Shown in pieces: positions 44,256 through 53,240 of a stretch of 64,000 nucleotides of DNA. Position 1 is the stretch's first letter; every line of letters begins with the position of its first letter. This DNA comes from Flexicrinis sp001567485 (lineage in GTDB: Bacteria > Chloroflexota > Anaerolineae > Aggregatilineales > Phototrophicaceae): NCBI GenBank assembly GCA_030263635.1, contig SZPI01000002.1, forward strand, positions 23,471-87,470, given 5' to 3'. The notes under the pieces are model-generated. The model did no database searches. It had not been told where the DNA came from and saw nothing but the letters and a program-made list of their open reading frames with translations. The position numbers and the translations under genes are program-made.

Positions 44256-45233
44256 CTAGTTGGACGCGTTCCGCGCCGGCTTGTTCTGCAAGATCTCCTC
44301 AATGGCCGCGTCAAGCTCCGACGTGATCGTGACATCGAGCGCCTTGAGGTTCTCATAGATATGATCCGGTTTGGTCGCCCCGGTGATCACACTTGAGACC
44401 GCGCGGTGCTTCATCGCCCACGCGAGGGCCAGCGCAGCCATTGACACACCGGCCTCAGCGGCTAGCGCGGTCAATTTGCGAACACGGTCGATGCGATCTT
44501 CCGTGATCTGCTTGGCGAACCAATCCGGGTCGGCGCTCGCGCCACGACTGCCCGCAGGGATTCCCTCGTTGTACTTACCCGTCAGGACGCCCTGCGCCAG
44601 CGGACTCCACACCACCAGCCCGATCCCATACTTATCGCACACACCTTCCAGCTCGCCTTCGACCTGCTCACGATCCAGCATGTTGTAAAGCGGCTGTTCG
44701 GTGACTGGCGCATATCCGTTGGTGGCATGGGCGTGACCGACAGCCTCCTCGACGGCGGCCGCAGACCACATGCTCGTGCCCCAATACAGGATCTTGCCCT
44801 GCGTGATGAGGTCGCTAATCGCGCGAACCGTCTCGTCAGTCGGCGTCTGCTCGTCGTAGCGATGGCAGAAAAACAGGTCGAGATAGTCCATATCAAAGCG
44901 CTTCAGGGACTTCTCAACCGACTCCATGATGTGCTTGCGGCTCAGCCCGCGATCGTTGACGTCTTCGCTCATCCCCCAGTACGCCTTCGTGCTGATTACG
45001 AGGTGCGACCGGTTGTAGCGTTTGATCGCTTTACCGACGACTTTCTCGGCCTCGCCGCGTGCGTAGATGTCGGCAACGTCAATGAAGTTGATCCCACTCT
45101 CAATCGCAGTATGAAGACAAGCGATGGCGGTGTCGTCTTCGACGCGGCTGCTGCCGTAGGTCAGCCACGCCCCAATACTCAGTGCACTCACCTTCAGGCC
45201 CGTTCGGCCCAGCCTCCGATACTGCATCGCCAT
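44256..45233 (-). CDS. Aldo/keto reductase (Kv-beta/YghZ-like)
   Basis: A 325-residue NADPH-dependent aldo/keto reductase. LGRTGLKVSALSIGAW starts the barrel. The catalytic tetrad is visible as Asp52, Tyr57 (VADIYARGEAE), Lys83 and the His in FFCHRYDE. TEQPLYNMLDREQVEGEL and VWSPLAQGVLTGKYN are typical of the voltage-gated-channel-beta subgroup. The substrate is unknown. AAAGGGG lies 7 bases before the ATG. A promoter and an inverted repeat lie upstream. Confidence 0.92.
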   Translation of the reverse strand: MAMQYRRLGRTGLKVSALSIGAWLTYGSSRVEDDTAIACLHTAIESGINFIDVADIYARGEAEKVVGKAIKRYNRSHLVISTKAYWGMSEDVNDRGLSRKHIMESVEKSLKRFDMDYLDLFFCHRYDEQTPTDETVRAISDLITQGKILYWGTSMWSAAAVEEAVGHAHATNGYAPVTEQPLYNMLDREQVEGELEGVCDKYGIGLVVWSPLAQGVLTGKYNEGIPAGSRGASADPDWFAKQITEDRIDRVRKLTALAAEAGVSMAALALAWAMKHRAVSSVITGATKPDHIYENLKALDVTITSELDAAIEEILQNKPARNASN

Positions 45234-45279
45234 TTTGAATCCCCTTTAGATCGACACTTTACGCTTTCTGATCGCCGAG

Positions 45280-45308
45280 AGTATAACGTAAGGCGGTAAC
45301 GCAACGAA
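45280..45308 (-). promoter_or_regulatory. promoter of aldo/keto reductase gene
   Basis: Minus-strand TTCGTT (45303-45308), 17-base spacer, TATACT (45280-45285), about 47 bases before the ATG. Confidence 0.55.
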
Positions 45309-45310
45309 CG

Positions 45311-45342
45311 GTGTTCACCAATTGTTATATTATTGGGAACAC
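45311..45342. promoter_or_regulatory. 32-bp inverted repeat, probable operator between divergent genes
   Basis: GTGTTC-A-CCAAT at 45311-45322 mirrors ATTGG-GAACAC at 45332-45342 across a 9-base AT-rich centre, with one unpaired base. It sits just upstream of the aldo/keto reductase -35 box and 26 bases before the rpe start. A dimeric regulator could act on both genes. Confidence 0.5.
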
Positions 45343-45367
45343 TTGACGGATCACCGGACATCTAACA

Positions 45368-46039
45368 TTGGCTCCACCCAAGATCGTTCCTTCACTACTT
45401 TCGGCGGATTTCACGCAGCTTGGCTTGCAGGTCTCAGAATGTGAATACGCCGGCGCCGACTGGCTGCACCTCGACGTCATGGACGGCCGTTTCGTCCCGA
45501 ACATCACGTTCGGCCCGATGATCGTCGAGGCGGTGCGGCGCGCCACACAAATCCCGCTCGACGTGCATTTGATGATCGTCGAGCCAGAGCGTTACGTCGA
45601 GGATTTCATCAAGGCCGGCGCCGACCACGTCACAGTGCATGTCGAGGCATCCCCCCACTTGCATCGCACGCTTCAGATGATCCGCGAACTGGGCGCAAAA
45701 GCCGGCATCGCGCTCAATCCACATACACCGGTCGTCGCGATCGAAGAGGTGCTTGAGAGCGCCGACATCGTGCTGGTGATGACGGTTAATCCGGGGTTCG
45801 GGGGGCAGCGGCTCATCGAGCCGACGCTCGGCAAGATGCAGCAGCTAGCCGACATGGCGTCGCGCCGGGGCCTATCGCTTGAGGTCGGCGCCGATGGCGG
45901 CATAAACCGGGAGACGGCACATCGCGCAGCAAGCGCGGGCGCGTCGTATCTCGTCGCCGGAAACGCGATTTTCCGCGACCCGACCGGGATTGCGAGCGCG
46001 CTGGATTCGCTGCGGCGCGCGGCTTCAGGCGGCGCATGA
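45368..46039 (+). CDS. rpe: Ribulose-phosphate 3-epimerase
   Basis: A 223-residue TIM-barrel epimerase interconverting ribulose-5-phosphate and xylulose-5-phosphate. VPSLLSADFTQL, LHLDVMDGRFVPNITFG, DVHLMIVEPE, VMTVNPGFGGQ and GADGGINRETA carry the metal and phosphate-binding residues. The start appears to be TTG 45368 with a weak ribosome site. No alternative ATG precedes the conserved IVPSLLSAD. Confidence 0.95.
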   Translation: MAPPKIVPSLLSADFTQLGLQVSECEYAGADWLHLDVMDGRFVPNITFGPMIVEAVRRATQIPLDVHLMIVEPERYVEDFIKAGADHVTVHVEASPHLHRTLQMIRELGAKAGIALNPHTPVVAIEEVLESADIVLVMTVNPGFGGQRLIEPTLGKMQQLADMASRRGLSLEVGADGGINRETAHRAASAGASYLVAGNAIFRDPTGIASALDSLRRAASGGA

Positions 46040-46045
46040 TGACAA

Positions 46046-46071
46046 ACGAAAAAGCCGGACAAGCCGGCTTT
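46046..46071 (-). terminator. terminator of rpmB (possibly bidirectional)
   Basis: On the minus strand AAAGCCGG (46064-46071) pairs with CCGGCTTT (46051-46058) across a 5-base loop, followed by TTCGTTT. It ends rpmB 28 bases after its stop and may also stop rpe transcription. Confidence 0.75.
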
Positions 46072-46098
46072 CACGTATCCCTTGTGGTGTCGAACGCG

Positions 46099-46281
46099 TT
46101 ACGCGCCCTTCGCCATCGCCTTAATGCACTTGGTGCACATCGTCTTGCGAACGAAAACGCCGCCCTCTTTGACCTTCACGACCTGAAGATTGGGGCTGAA
46201 TTTGCGCCTCGTCGCATGCATTGAGAAGCTGCGGGAGTTGCCAAACTGCGGCTTTTTCCCGCAAACTGCGCAGATAGCCAT
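46099..46281 (-). CDS. rpmB: 50S ribosomal protein L28
   Basis: A 60-residue ribosomal protein of the zinc-binding (C+) form, with CAVC (Cys4, Cys7) and CTKC (Cys49, Cys52). GNSRSFSMHATRRKFSPNLQ is the family signature. It is transcribed alone. No good Shine-Dalgarno precedes its ATG (AACTCCT), so translation initiation may depend on a short leader. Confidence 0.97.
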   Translation of the reverse strand: MAICAVCGKKPQFGNSRSFSMHATRRKFSPNLQVVKVKEGGVFVRKTMCTKCIKAMAKGA

Positions 46282-46299
46282 AGGAGTTTACCCGTACTT

Positions 46300-46329
46300 T
46301 TGCCGATACCGATTAGAAAATGCTACCAT
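46300..46329 (+). promoter_or_regulatory. candidate promoter of the fakA operon
   Basis: TTGCCG (46300-46305), 18-base spacer, TACCAT (46324-46329), 57 bases before the FakA start. Confidence 0.45.
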
Positions 46330-46386
46330 AGCCCATTGAACGAATTCAAGGTACGATCCGCCCGCCGCGGATCGCGAGGTGCACCA

Positions 46387-48069
46387 ATGATCGTAGAACT
46401 TTCCCGTCGCGTATGCGATGGTTTCCGACTGAAGTTTCTTTATGCGTCTGGACTGGCGTGGCTAGAGCATAACCGGGAACGGGTTAATCAGCTCAACGTC
46501 TATCCGGTGCCAGACGGAGACACCGGCACCAATATGACGCTGACGATGCGCAAGGCGTATGCCGCCATCTCCGATTGGGACGACTCGCACGTCGGAAAAG
46601 TCGCGGATGCGATGGCGCGTGGGGCGCTGCTCGGCGCGCGCGGCAATTCCGGCGTCATCCTGTCGCAGATCCTGCGCGGGTTTGCCAACGTACTGAAAGA
46701 CCGCGAGGTCTTTGACGCGTCGACCTTCGCCTATGCCTGCCGGGCCGCTTCCGAAGAGGCGTATCGTGCGGTGGAGAAACCGGTCGAAGGCACGATCCTT
46801 ACGGTGGCAAAGGCCGCCGCCGAGGCCGCTTACCGGGTTGCACAAGAAGAGAGTGACCTTCAAGTGGTGCTGGAAGTCACTTTGGCGACGGCTAAGGACG
46901 CGCTGCGCCGCACACCGGAGCAGCTCGACATCCTGCGCAAAGCAGGAGTGGTCGATTCGGGCGGTCAGGGGTTGGTGTACATTCTCGAAGGCATGGCGCG
47001 CATGCTGCAAGGCGAGCCGGTTATGCTGCACGAGACTCTTCTCGCGCAGGATGTGCCGACCGGCGACACGCACGATGGGACGTGGCAGGACAAGCTCGAA
47101 CCCGAAGACGAGGACGGTTACGGATACGATGTGCAGTTCCTAATGCGCGGCGACAATTTCGACGTCGCACAGGTACGGCGCGACTTCGAGTCGATGGGCT
47201 GGTCAACGCTCGTGGTCGGCGATCCGTCGCTGATCAAGGTGCACATTCACGTGCATAACCCCGCGCATCCCATCGGTTACGCGATCGAGGCCGGCGCGAT
47301 GCTGGATGATGTCGTCGTCGAGAACATGCAGCTTCAGTACGAGGCACAAGCGGCGCAGCGGGTCAAGAAGGATATCGACGATGCGCCGGTAATGGTCGAC
47401 GGAGTCGCCGTCGTAGCTGTAGCGGCGGGCGACGGAATGCGAAAGCTCATGGTGCGCGAACTCGGCGCAGCAGTCGTCATCAGCGGCGGCCAAACCATGA
47501 ACCCCAGCGCCGAGGACTTCCTCACAGCGATCAACAACCTGCCGAACGACGAAGTGATCCTACTGCCTAACAACAAGAACATCATCCTCGCGGCCGAACA
47601 GGCGGCGAAACTGGCCGTTGGAAAGACTGTCCGGGTCGTTCCAACGCGAACGGTTCCGCAAGGGGTCGCCGCTCTAATGGCGTACATCAACGCCAACGGC
47701 AGCGTCAGCCTTGACGACCTCGCCGGCGAAATGGCGGCCTCGACACACTCCGTTCGCACGATCGAAGTGACCACTTCGACGCGATCGATCACGCTGGATG
47801 ACGTGACCGCTAAAGAAGGCGAAGTGATCGCCTTGCTGGACGGTAAGCTGGCCGGCTCCGGTCAATCTCCGGAGGGGGTTGTCGAACACGTCTTGACCAC
47901 CCTGAACGCCAGCCAAGCAGAGCTTATCACCCTGTACTTTGGCGATGCCGTGCGTGAGGCGCAGGCATCGCGGCTGGGTGAACGGCTCGGCGAACTCTTT
48001 CCGGGGCCAGAGATCGTGGTAGTCCGGGGCGGTCAACCGCTCTATCCTTATCTGATCAGCATTGAATAA
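46387..48069 (+). CDS. fakA: Fatty acid kinase-like protein FakA (DhaL/YloV family)
   Basis: A 560-residue kinase of the FakA/YloV family. The DhaL (DAK2) ATP-binding domain has NVYPVPDGDTGTNM (Asp43, Asp45, and the Asp before them) and GALLGARGNSGVILSQILRGF. A middle domain contains VDSGGQGLVYILEGM and HIHVHNPAHPIGYA, and a FakA C-terminal domain ends IVRGGQPLYPYLIS-like. It phosphorylates fatty acids bound to a DegV/FakB protein. Two DegV genes follow directly, which strongly supports the call. ATG 46387 has GAGGTG 6 bases upstream. Confidence 0.92.
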   Translation: MIVELSRRVCDGFRLKFLYASGLAWLEHNRERVNQLNVYPVPDGDTGTNMTLTMRKAYAAISDWDDSHVGKVADAMARGALLGARGNSGVILSQILRGFANVLKDREVFDASTFAYACRAASEEAYRAVEKPVEGTILTVAKAAAEAAYRVAQEESDLQVVLEVTLATAKDALRRTPEQLDILRKAGVVDSGGQGLVYILEGMARMLQGEPVMLHETLLAQDVPTGDTHDGTWQDKLEPEDEDGYGYDVQFLMRGDNFDVAQVRRDFESMGWSTLVVGDPSLIKVHIHVHNPAHPIGYAIEAGAMLDDVVVENMQLQYEAQAAQRVKKDIDDAPVMVDGVAVVAVAAGDGMRKLMVRELGAAVVISGGQTMNPSAEDFLTAINNLPNDEVILLPNNKNIILAAEQAAKLAVGKTVRVVPTRTVPQGVAALMAYINANGSVSLDDLAGEMAASTHSVRTIEVTTSTRSITLDDVTAKEGEVIALLDGKLAGSGQSPEGVVEHVLTTLNASQAELITLYFGDAVREAQASRLGERLGELFPGPEIVVVRGGQPLYPYLISIE

Positions 48070-48080
48070 CACCCACGCCG

Positions 48081-48953
48081 ATGCTGGATTGCTCAATTGT
48101 CACAGACGGCGCCGCAGGGTTTGCAGAAGACTCTGGCGCGAGTCTGCCGCTTCATATTGTGCCGTGGCGTGCCGCTGACGAGCACTCGTCAGCGGCGTTG
48201 AGCGCGGCGCGCGGCGCACTGCACGAAAGCGCCAGTCACCGCACCGCCCCGCCGACCGGCGGCGCGCCGGGGCCGGAAGATTACTACCATGCATTCCGGG
48301 CGGCTAAGCGCAACGCGCCCATCGTCATCTGCATCACTTCATCGGGCGCGCTGTCGGACAGCTTTGCCAACGCCCGCACGGCCGCCATGAGCGCCGGGCC
48401 ACAAGACATCACCGTGATCGACTCACGCACGATCTGCGCAGGTCAGGGTTTGGTGGTCATGCGCGCGCTCAAGCAGGCACAAACGTACAACTCGATTGAA
48501 CAGCTCGTGCGCGATATCCGGAACGCTGCGGCCCGCGTGTTCTCGATATACTATGTTGAATCCACCGAGACGTTGCTCCATAATGGCATACTCCCGGCGG
48601 AACACAGCGTTTTGTCATCGATGCTGAGCGTTCGGCCCCTGCTTACGCTCGACGATGGACATCTGGTGACGACCGGAAAGGCGCGCACACGCGCTCAGAT
48701 CGTCGACCAGTTGATCGAATTCGCACAGGGGTTCAGCGCGTTCGAGTCAGCGGTAATCGTGCAGCCCGAAGGCACGCAGCGGTCGGAAGTGACGCGGCAG
48801 CTGCTGGCGCGCTGGCATGGCGAAATTCCGGGCCAACCGCCCTCTCTCAGCAGTTGCACAGCGGCGATGGCGTCGTTTCTTGGGCCTCACGCCGGCGGTT
48901 TAGTGGTTCTAGGTTCGCGCATAGGTGAGACCCATGACATTCTTAAAGATTAA
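48081..48953 (+). CDS. DegV family protein, divergent (FakB-like)
   Basis: A 290-residue DegV-fold protein. The N-terminus VTDGAAGFAED replaces the usual TDSTADLP. The phosphate loop is PTGGAPGPEDYYHAF. Near the C-terminus it reads SFLGPHAGGLVVLG, where canonical members have a His just before GPG. It therefore differs at two of the lipid headgroup contact regions. It probably binds a fatty acid or acyl-phosphate for FakA with altered specificity. It starts 11 bases after fakA and overlaps the next DegV gene by 20 bases. Confidence 0.8.
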   Translation: MLDCSIVTDGAAGFAEDSGASLPLHIVPWRAADEHSSAALSAARGALHESASHRTAPPTGGAPGPEDYYHAFRAAKRNAPIVICITSSGALSDSFANARTAAMSAGPQDITVIDSRTICAGQGLVVMRALKQAQTYNSIEQLVRDIRNAAARVFSIYYVESTETLLHNGILPAEHSVLSSMLSVRPLLTLDDGHLVTTGKARTRAQIVDQLIEFAQGFSAFESAVIVQPEGTQRSEVTRQLLARWHGEIPGQPPSLSSCTAAMASFLGPHAGGLVVLGSRIGETHDILKD

Positions 48954-49788
48954 GTTCGTGACCGACAGCGTTGCCGACTTGCCGCAGGAACTTGTCGACA
49001 AGCATGACATCGGTGTCGTTCCAACCTTCGTCAATTACGGAGGGCAGAGTTTCGCCGACGATGGCAAAGAACTGAATCGTGAAACGTTCTACGACGATCT
49101 GCCGTCATTACCAACCCACCCGACAACCGCAGCGCCCCCACCCGCCCTTGCCGAGGAGGCGTTGCAGCGCGCGGCGGAATCGGCCGATCATGTCATCGCC
49201 ATCGTAACCCCGGCCAAGCTGTCGACCACGTACAACTCGTTCCGCATCGGCGGATCGGGTTTGCCTTCAAACAGGTACACGTTGATTGACAGCGGGCAGG
49301 TCAGCCTTGGCATGGGATGGCAGGTCATCGTCGGCGCGGAAGTCGCGGCGCAGACCGGAAGCGTGGAAGCCACCCTCGACGCCATTCAGCGCGTTCAGCA
49401 CAATCAGGCGCTGTACTGCGCGCTGCTCACGATGGAATTCCTCAGGCGTGGGGGCCGTGTCAGCTGGGCCGCCGCCGGGATTGGCGCGCTGCTGCAGATC
49501 AAGCCCATTCTTCAGGTGACGAACGGCGACGTGCTGCCGGCCGCACGCGTCCGCACGTTCAGCAAGGCGGTCGATCACATGATCGAGCTAATTCGACAGC
49601 AAGCGCCGCTCGACAAACTGGCGATCATCCACTCCAACAATCTCGAAGGCGCACAGCACGTGAAGGATACGATCGCCGACATCCTGCCTGTGGATACGCA
49701 TATCGTGCGCGTAGGGCCGACGCTCGGCGTACATATCGGGCCGGGATCACTCGGGTTCGCTTCGGTCAGCACATCTTGGAAGGCGTAG
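48934..49788 (+). CDS. DegV family fatty-acid-binding protein (FakB)
   Basis: A 284-residue DegV protein with the canonical N-terminus FVTDSVADLP, the Thr/Ser loop HPTTAAPPPALAEEAL, SGLPSNRYTLIDSGQVSLGMG, RRGGRVSWA, and GVHIGPGSLGFASV, which carries the conserved His. It would present a buried fatty acid to FakA for phosphorylation. ATG 48934 has AGGTGAG 5 bases upstream; GTG 48925 is possible. Confidence 0.9.
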   Translation: MTFLKIKFVTDSVADLPQELVDKHDIGVVPTFVNYGGQSFADDGKELNRETFYDDLPSLPTHPTTAAPPPALAEEALQRAAESADHVIAIVTPAKLSTTYNSFRIGGSGLPSNRYTLIDSGQVSLGMGWQVIVGAEVAAQTGSVEATLDAIQRVQHNQALYCALLTMEFLRRGGRVSWAAAGIGALLQIKPILQVTNGDVLPAARVRTFSKAVDHMIELIRQQAPLDKLAIIHSNNLEGAQHVKDTIADILPVDTHIVRVGPTLGVHIGPGSLGFASVSTSWKA

Positions 49789-49800
49789 CTCAACACCGTC

Positions 49801-52647
49801 ATGCCCTCTGCCATTGAACAGCTAGTCAAGATACTCAAACTCGAACGTCAGCAAGGCGCCAACAATCGTGCTGTCGTCGGCGGGCTGCGCGCCTACAGCG
49901 CAACGTGGTCGATGCAAGCGTATGAACAGGCGCGCCGGCCCGAACAGCGGCGGCTTGTCGATGAACTGACGTCGCTCATGCGCGGCTACGACGACATCGG
50001 TGAACGCGAGCGTCGTTTACAGATCGTAAATTATATGCTCGACCGCGTGACCGGCCGGGTTCAGCCGCCCACCGAACGGGAAGTATTCGAGGCGGGCGAT
50101 GCCGCCAAACAACCGCCGCCCACGGCTCAATCCACGCCTAAGCCTGTGGCTCCCACCGAAACGCCCGCGCACGAGTCGCGTCCACCAAAATCAGAGATGC
50201 CAGCCGACCCTCGCGAGCAAGCCGCGCGCGAACAGCCCGCACAGCCCCGTCCACCCCGCCAAGACCGGCGAGATCGCGCTGAACAGACACACGATCAGGG
50301 ACGCCGCGAGGAGAGGCGGAACAAGCAGGATCGGCCGCGCGGAGAACAGCAGCGGCGTGAGGGTGGGCCGAATCGGCCAGACCGCGGTCAACACGGCAAG
50401 CAGCAGCACGACCGGCACGATCAACAGCGGCCGCGGGGTGGCGACGAGGGCGACCTGAGCTTCGACGTGAGTGATCCGATCGAAGTGCTGCATACCGGAC
50501 AGCTCGACATCCCGACGGAAATCCGGCTGGCGCGGCCGCCGCGGTCGCCACGGCCGAACGTCGATCCCGAAGCCGCTACGGACATCATGCGCGGCCTCAG
50601 GGCGTCGGTCGAAACCGTGCGCGGGATCGGGCCGAAGATGGTCGAGTCGCTTGCGAACCTCAACGTACATACGATCGAGGACATGCTGGCGCTGCTGCCA
50701 CGCCGCTACGACGACTATACGCGGCTCACCTCGATTTCGCGGCTCGTGCCGACACAGAACACAACGGTCATCGCTACGGTTCGACGCAGCGAACTCAAGG
50801 CGATCAAGAGTAAGCGTAAAGACCTGTGGGTCGAGTTTTACGACGGCACGGGCACGCTGCACGTCACGTTCTTCGGGCAGCACTACTTGAGCCGCACATT
50901 CCAGCCATCGACTCAATTTGTGCTGCACGGACGAGTCACGGCGTTCCGGGGCCAACCGCAGATGACGAACCCGGAGTGGGAGCAGATCGACCCGGAGAAC
51001 CTGCGCCAAATCGGTATCGTGCCGATCTACCCGCTGACCGAAGGCATCTCAGGGCGCACGATGCGCCGCCTGATGCGCGATACTGTTACGTACTGGGCGG
51101 AACGCCTGCCCGATTACATGCCGGTAACGGTGCTTGAGCGAACCGATCTGGCCGACCTCGGCTGGGCGATTAAGAACCTGCACTTCCCTGAGGGCCACGA
51201 CCATCTGGCTCATGCGCGCAACCGGTATGTATTCGATGAACTGCTGCTGATGCAGTTGTCGATCCTCGCAACACGCCGTGAATGGCAAAGCACCCCCGCA
51301 GAGCCGCTTCCGGTGGATGACGGGTTCATGGACGAATTCATCGCTTCCGTCTTCCCGTACTCGCTGACGACAGCCCAGCAGCGTGCCATCGCAGACATCC
51401 GCCACGACGCCGCGAAGCCCATTCCGATGAACCGGCTGCTGCAAGGCGACGTGGGATCCGGCAAGACGGCCGTGGCGATCAGCGCGATGATCCTCGCCTT
51501 CGCCAACGGCAAGCAGGCGGCGTTGATGGCCCCGACCGGCATCCTCGCCGAGCAGCATTACCGCAGCATCTCACGCCAGCTCGAAGCGACACCGGGAGAT
51601 CGCAAACCGCACGTCGCTCTGCTGACCAGCGCGCTCAGCGCCGCCGATAAGCGCGCCGTGATTGCCGGACTCGCCGACGGCTCGATTGATATCGTCATCG
51701 GCACGCACGCCGTCATCGAAGAGGGCGTGACATTCCAGAATCTTGGGCTGGCCGTCATCGACGAACAGCACCGCTTCGGCGTGCAGCAGCGTGGCCGGCT
51801 GCGCGGTAAGGGCCTCAATCCGCATGTCTTGGTGATGACGGCGACCCCGATTCCACGCACGCTGGCACTCACGCTGTTCGCTGACCTCGACCTGACCGTC
51901 CTCGATGAGATGCCGCCGGGACGCACCCCCATCGACACGTATATCATCCCCGACGTCAAGCGGGAGCGGATGTATCGCTTTGTCGAGGAGCAGCTTGAAC
52001 AGGGCCGGCAGGCGTTCATTGTGCACCCGCTGGTCGAGGCATCGGAGACGATCGAAGCCGCCTCGGCCGTTGAGGAATACGAACGGCTCAGTCAGGTGTT
52101 TTATCGCTACCGCGTCGGCTTGCTGCACGGCAAAATGCGCCCTGCCGAGAAAGACGACATCATGGGGGCGTTCAGCCACGGAGAGATCGACGTGCTCGTC
52201 ACCACGTCAGTGGCCGAGGTCGGCGTGGATGTGCCGAACGCCAACGTCATCATCATCGAAGGCGCGAACCGGTTCGGGCTGGCTCAGCTGCATCAGTTCC
52301 GCGGGCGTGTCGGGCGCGGTCAGCACAAGTCGACGTGCTTCCTTGTACCGGATGCGGATACGCCAGAGTCTGAGGCGCGGCTCAAGGCATTGACCGAGAC
52401 CACGGACGGCTTCAAGTTGGCCGAAATCGACTGGCAGCAGCGCGGCGCAGGTGACTTGATCGGGACGCGCCAAAGCGGTCGCAGCAAGCTCCAACTGCTG
52501 CACGCGATGGTGCCGCACTTGGTCGATATGGCCCAGCGCGAGGCGCGCACACTCTTCGAAGAAGACCCGTACCTGACCCTGCCGGAACACCGGCTGCTGG
52601 CGGAACGGGTCGCCATGCTGTACGACCCGGAGATCGACGTCAGCTAG
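49801..52647 (+). CDS. recG: ATP-dependent DNA helicase RecG with extended N-terminus
   Basis: A 948-residue SF2 helicase that remodels stalled replication forks and Holliday junctions. The standard RecG part begins near residue 267: VRGIGPKMVESLANLNVHTIEDMLALLPRRYDDY, then the wedge/OB domain. Walker A is GDVGSGKT (about 549-556). DEQHRFGVQQR is the DExH box and MTATPIPRTLALTLF motif III. LHQFRGRVGRGQ is motif VI. The first 266 residues are extra: a helical part (1-100), then a Pro/Gln/Arg/Asp-rich disordered tract (about 100-225). Usual RecG is about 690 residues. It follows the DegV gene by 12 bases. Confidence 0.95.
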   Translation: MPSAIEQLVKILKLERQQGANNRAVVGGLRAYSATWSMQAYEQARRPEQRRLVDELTSLMRGYDDIGERERRLQIVNYMLDRVTGRVQPPTEREVFEAGDAAKQPPPTAQSTPKPVAPTETPAHESRPPKSEMPADPREQAAREQPAQPRPPRQDRRDRAEQTHDQGRREERRNKQDRPRGEQQRREGGPNRPDRGQHGKQQHDRHDQQRPRGGDEGDLSFDVSDPIEVLHTGQLDIPTEIRLARPPRSPRPNVDPEAATDIMRGLRASVETVRGIGPKMVESLANLNVHTIEDMLALLPRRYDDYTRLTSISRLVPTQNTTVIATVRRSELKAIKSKRKDLWVEFYDGTGTLHVTFFGQHYLSRTFQPSTQFVLHGRVTAFRGQPQMTNPEWEQIDPENLRQIGIVPIYPLTEGISGRTMRRLMRDTVTYWAERLPDYMPVTVLERTDLADLGWAIKNLHFPEGHDHLAHARNRYVFDELLLMQLSILATRREWQSTPAEPLPVDDGFMDEFIASVFPYSLTTAQQRAIADIRHDAAKPIPMNRLLQGDVGSGKTAVAISAMILAFANGKQAALMAPTGILAEQHYRSISRQLEATPGDRKPHVALLTSALSAADKRAVIAGLADGSIDIVIGTHAVIEEGVTFQNLGLAVIDEQHRFGVQQRGRLRGKGLNPHVLVMTATPIPRTLALTLFADLDLTVLDEMPPGRTPIDTYIIPDVKRERMYRFVEEQLEQGRQAFIVHPLVEASETIEAASAVEEYERLSQVFYRYRVGLLHGKMRPAEKDDIMGAFSHGEIDVLVTTSVAEVGVDVPNANVIIIEGANRFGLAQLHQFRGRVGRGQHKSTCFLVPDADTPESEARLKALTETTDGFKLAEIDWQQRGAGDLIGTRQSGRSKLQLLHAMVPHLVDMAQREARTLFEEDPYLTLPEHRLLAERVAMLYDPEIDVS

Positions 52648-52674
52648 GCGCAACAAGGCGGAAGGACAATCTAA

Positions 52675-53214
52675 ATGGCCGACACTGGTCACATCGCCGT
52701 ATATCCCGGTTCGTTCGACCCGATTCACAACGGGCATATTGATGTCGCTGAACGAGCAGCCAAGTTCTTCGATAAGGTCATCGTCGCCGCCTATGATCTG
52801 CCGAAAAAGCGTCTGCTGTTCGACGCAGATCGCCGAATGGAGATGATGGCAGAAGCATTAAGGCATATCCCAAACGTAGAAGTTGCGAAATTTTCCGGCT
52901 TGCTTGTAAACTATGTTGCAAGCGTCGGAGCGATGGCGATTATCCGTGGTCTGCGGGTCTTCTCCGATTTCGAGTTCGAGTTTCGTATGGGCCTTGCCAA
53001 CAAGAAGCTCGCGCCCGACATCGAAACGATCTCGATCATGGCGGATGAACGGCACATCCACATCAGCTCCAGCACCATTCGCGAAATCGCAGAACTCGGG
53101 GGTGATGTGTCGACAATGGTTCCGGGTTTTGTGGACAGGGCTTTGGTCGCGCGCTTTGAGGAACTACGCGCACTTCAGCCGGAGCCGGGCTACACCATAA
53201 GCATCCGCGACTGA
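52675..53214 (+). CDS. coaD: Phosphopantetheine adenylyltransferase
   Basis: A 179-residue nucleotidyltransferase making dephospho-CoA from phosphopantetheine and ATP. YPGSFDPIHNGHIDV holds the HxGH motif (His18, His21), RGLRVFSDFEFEF is the substrate loop, and ISSSTIRE is the ISSTxxR motif. It sits between recG and a coiled-coil gene. Confidence 0.97.
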   Translation: MADTGHIAVYPGSFDPIHNGHIDVAERAAKFFDKVIVAAYDLPKKRLLFDADRRMEMMAEALRHIPNVEVAKFSGLLVNYVASVGAMAIIRGLRVFSDFEFEFRMGLANKKLAPDIETISIMADERHIHISSSTIREIAELGGDVSTMVPGFVDRALVARFEELRALQPEPGYTISIRD

Positions 53215-53240
53215 ACGGGTGAATGAGAGGTTGAGGACTG

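Noticed and set aside
49801..50600. Separate gene for the RecG N-terminal region
   Set aside because: The frame is continuous with RecG without a stop or internal ribosome site that would split it clearly.
50191..51009. 272-aa minus-strand frame with apparent hydrophobic segments
   Set aside because: It is antisense to recG; its hydrophobic look comes from the reverse complement of the Arg/Gln/Asp-rich tract.
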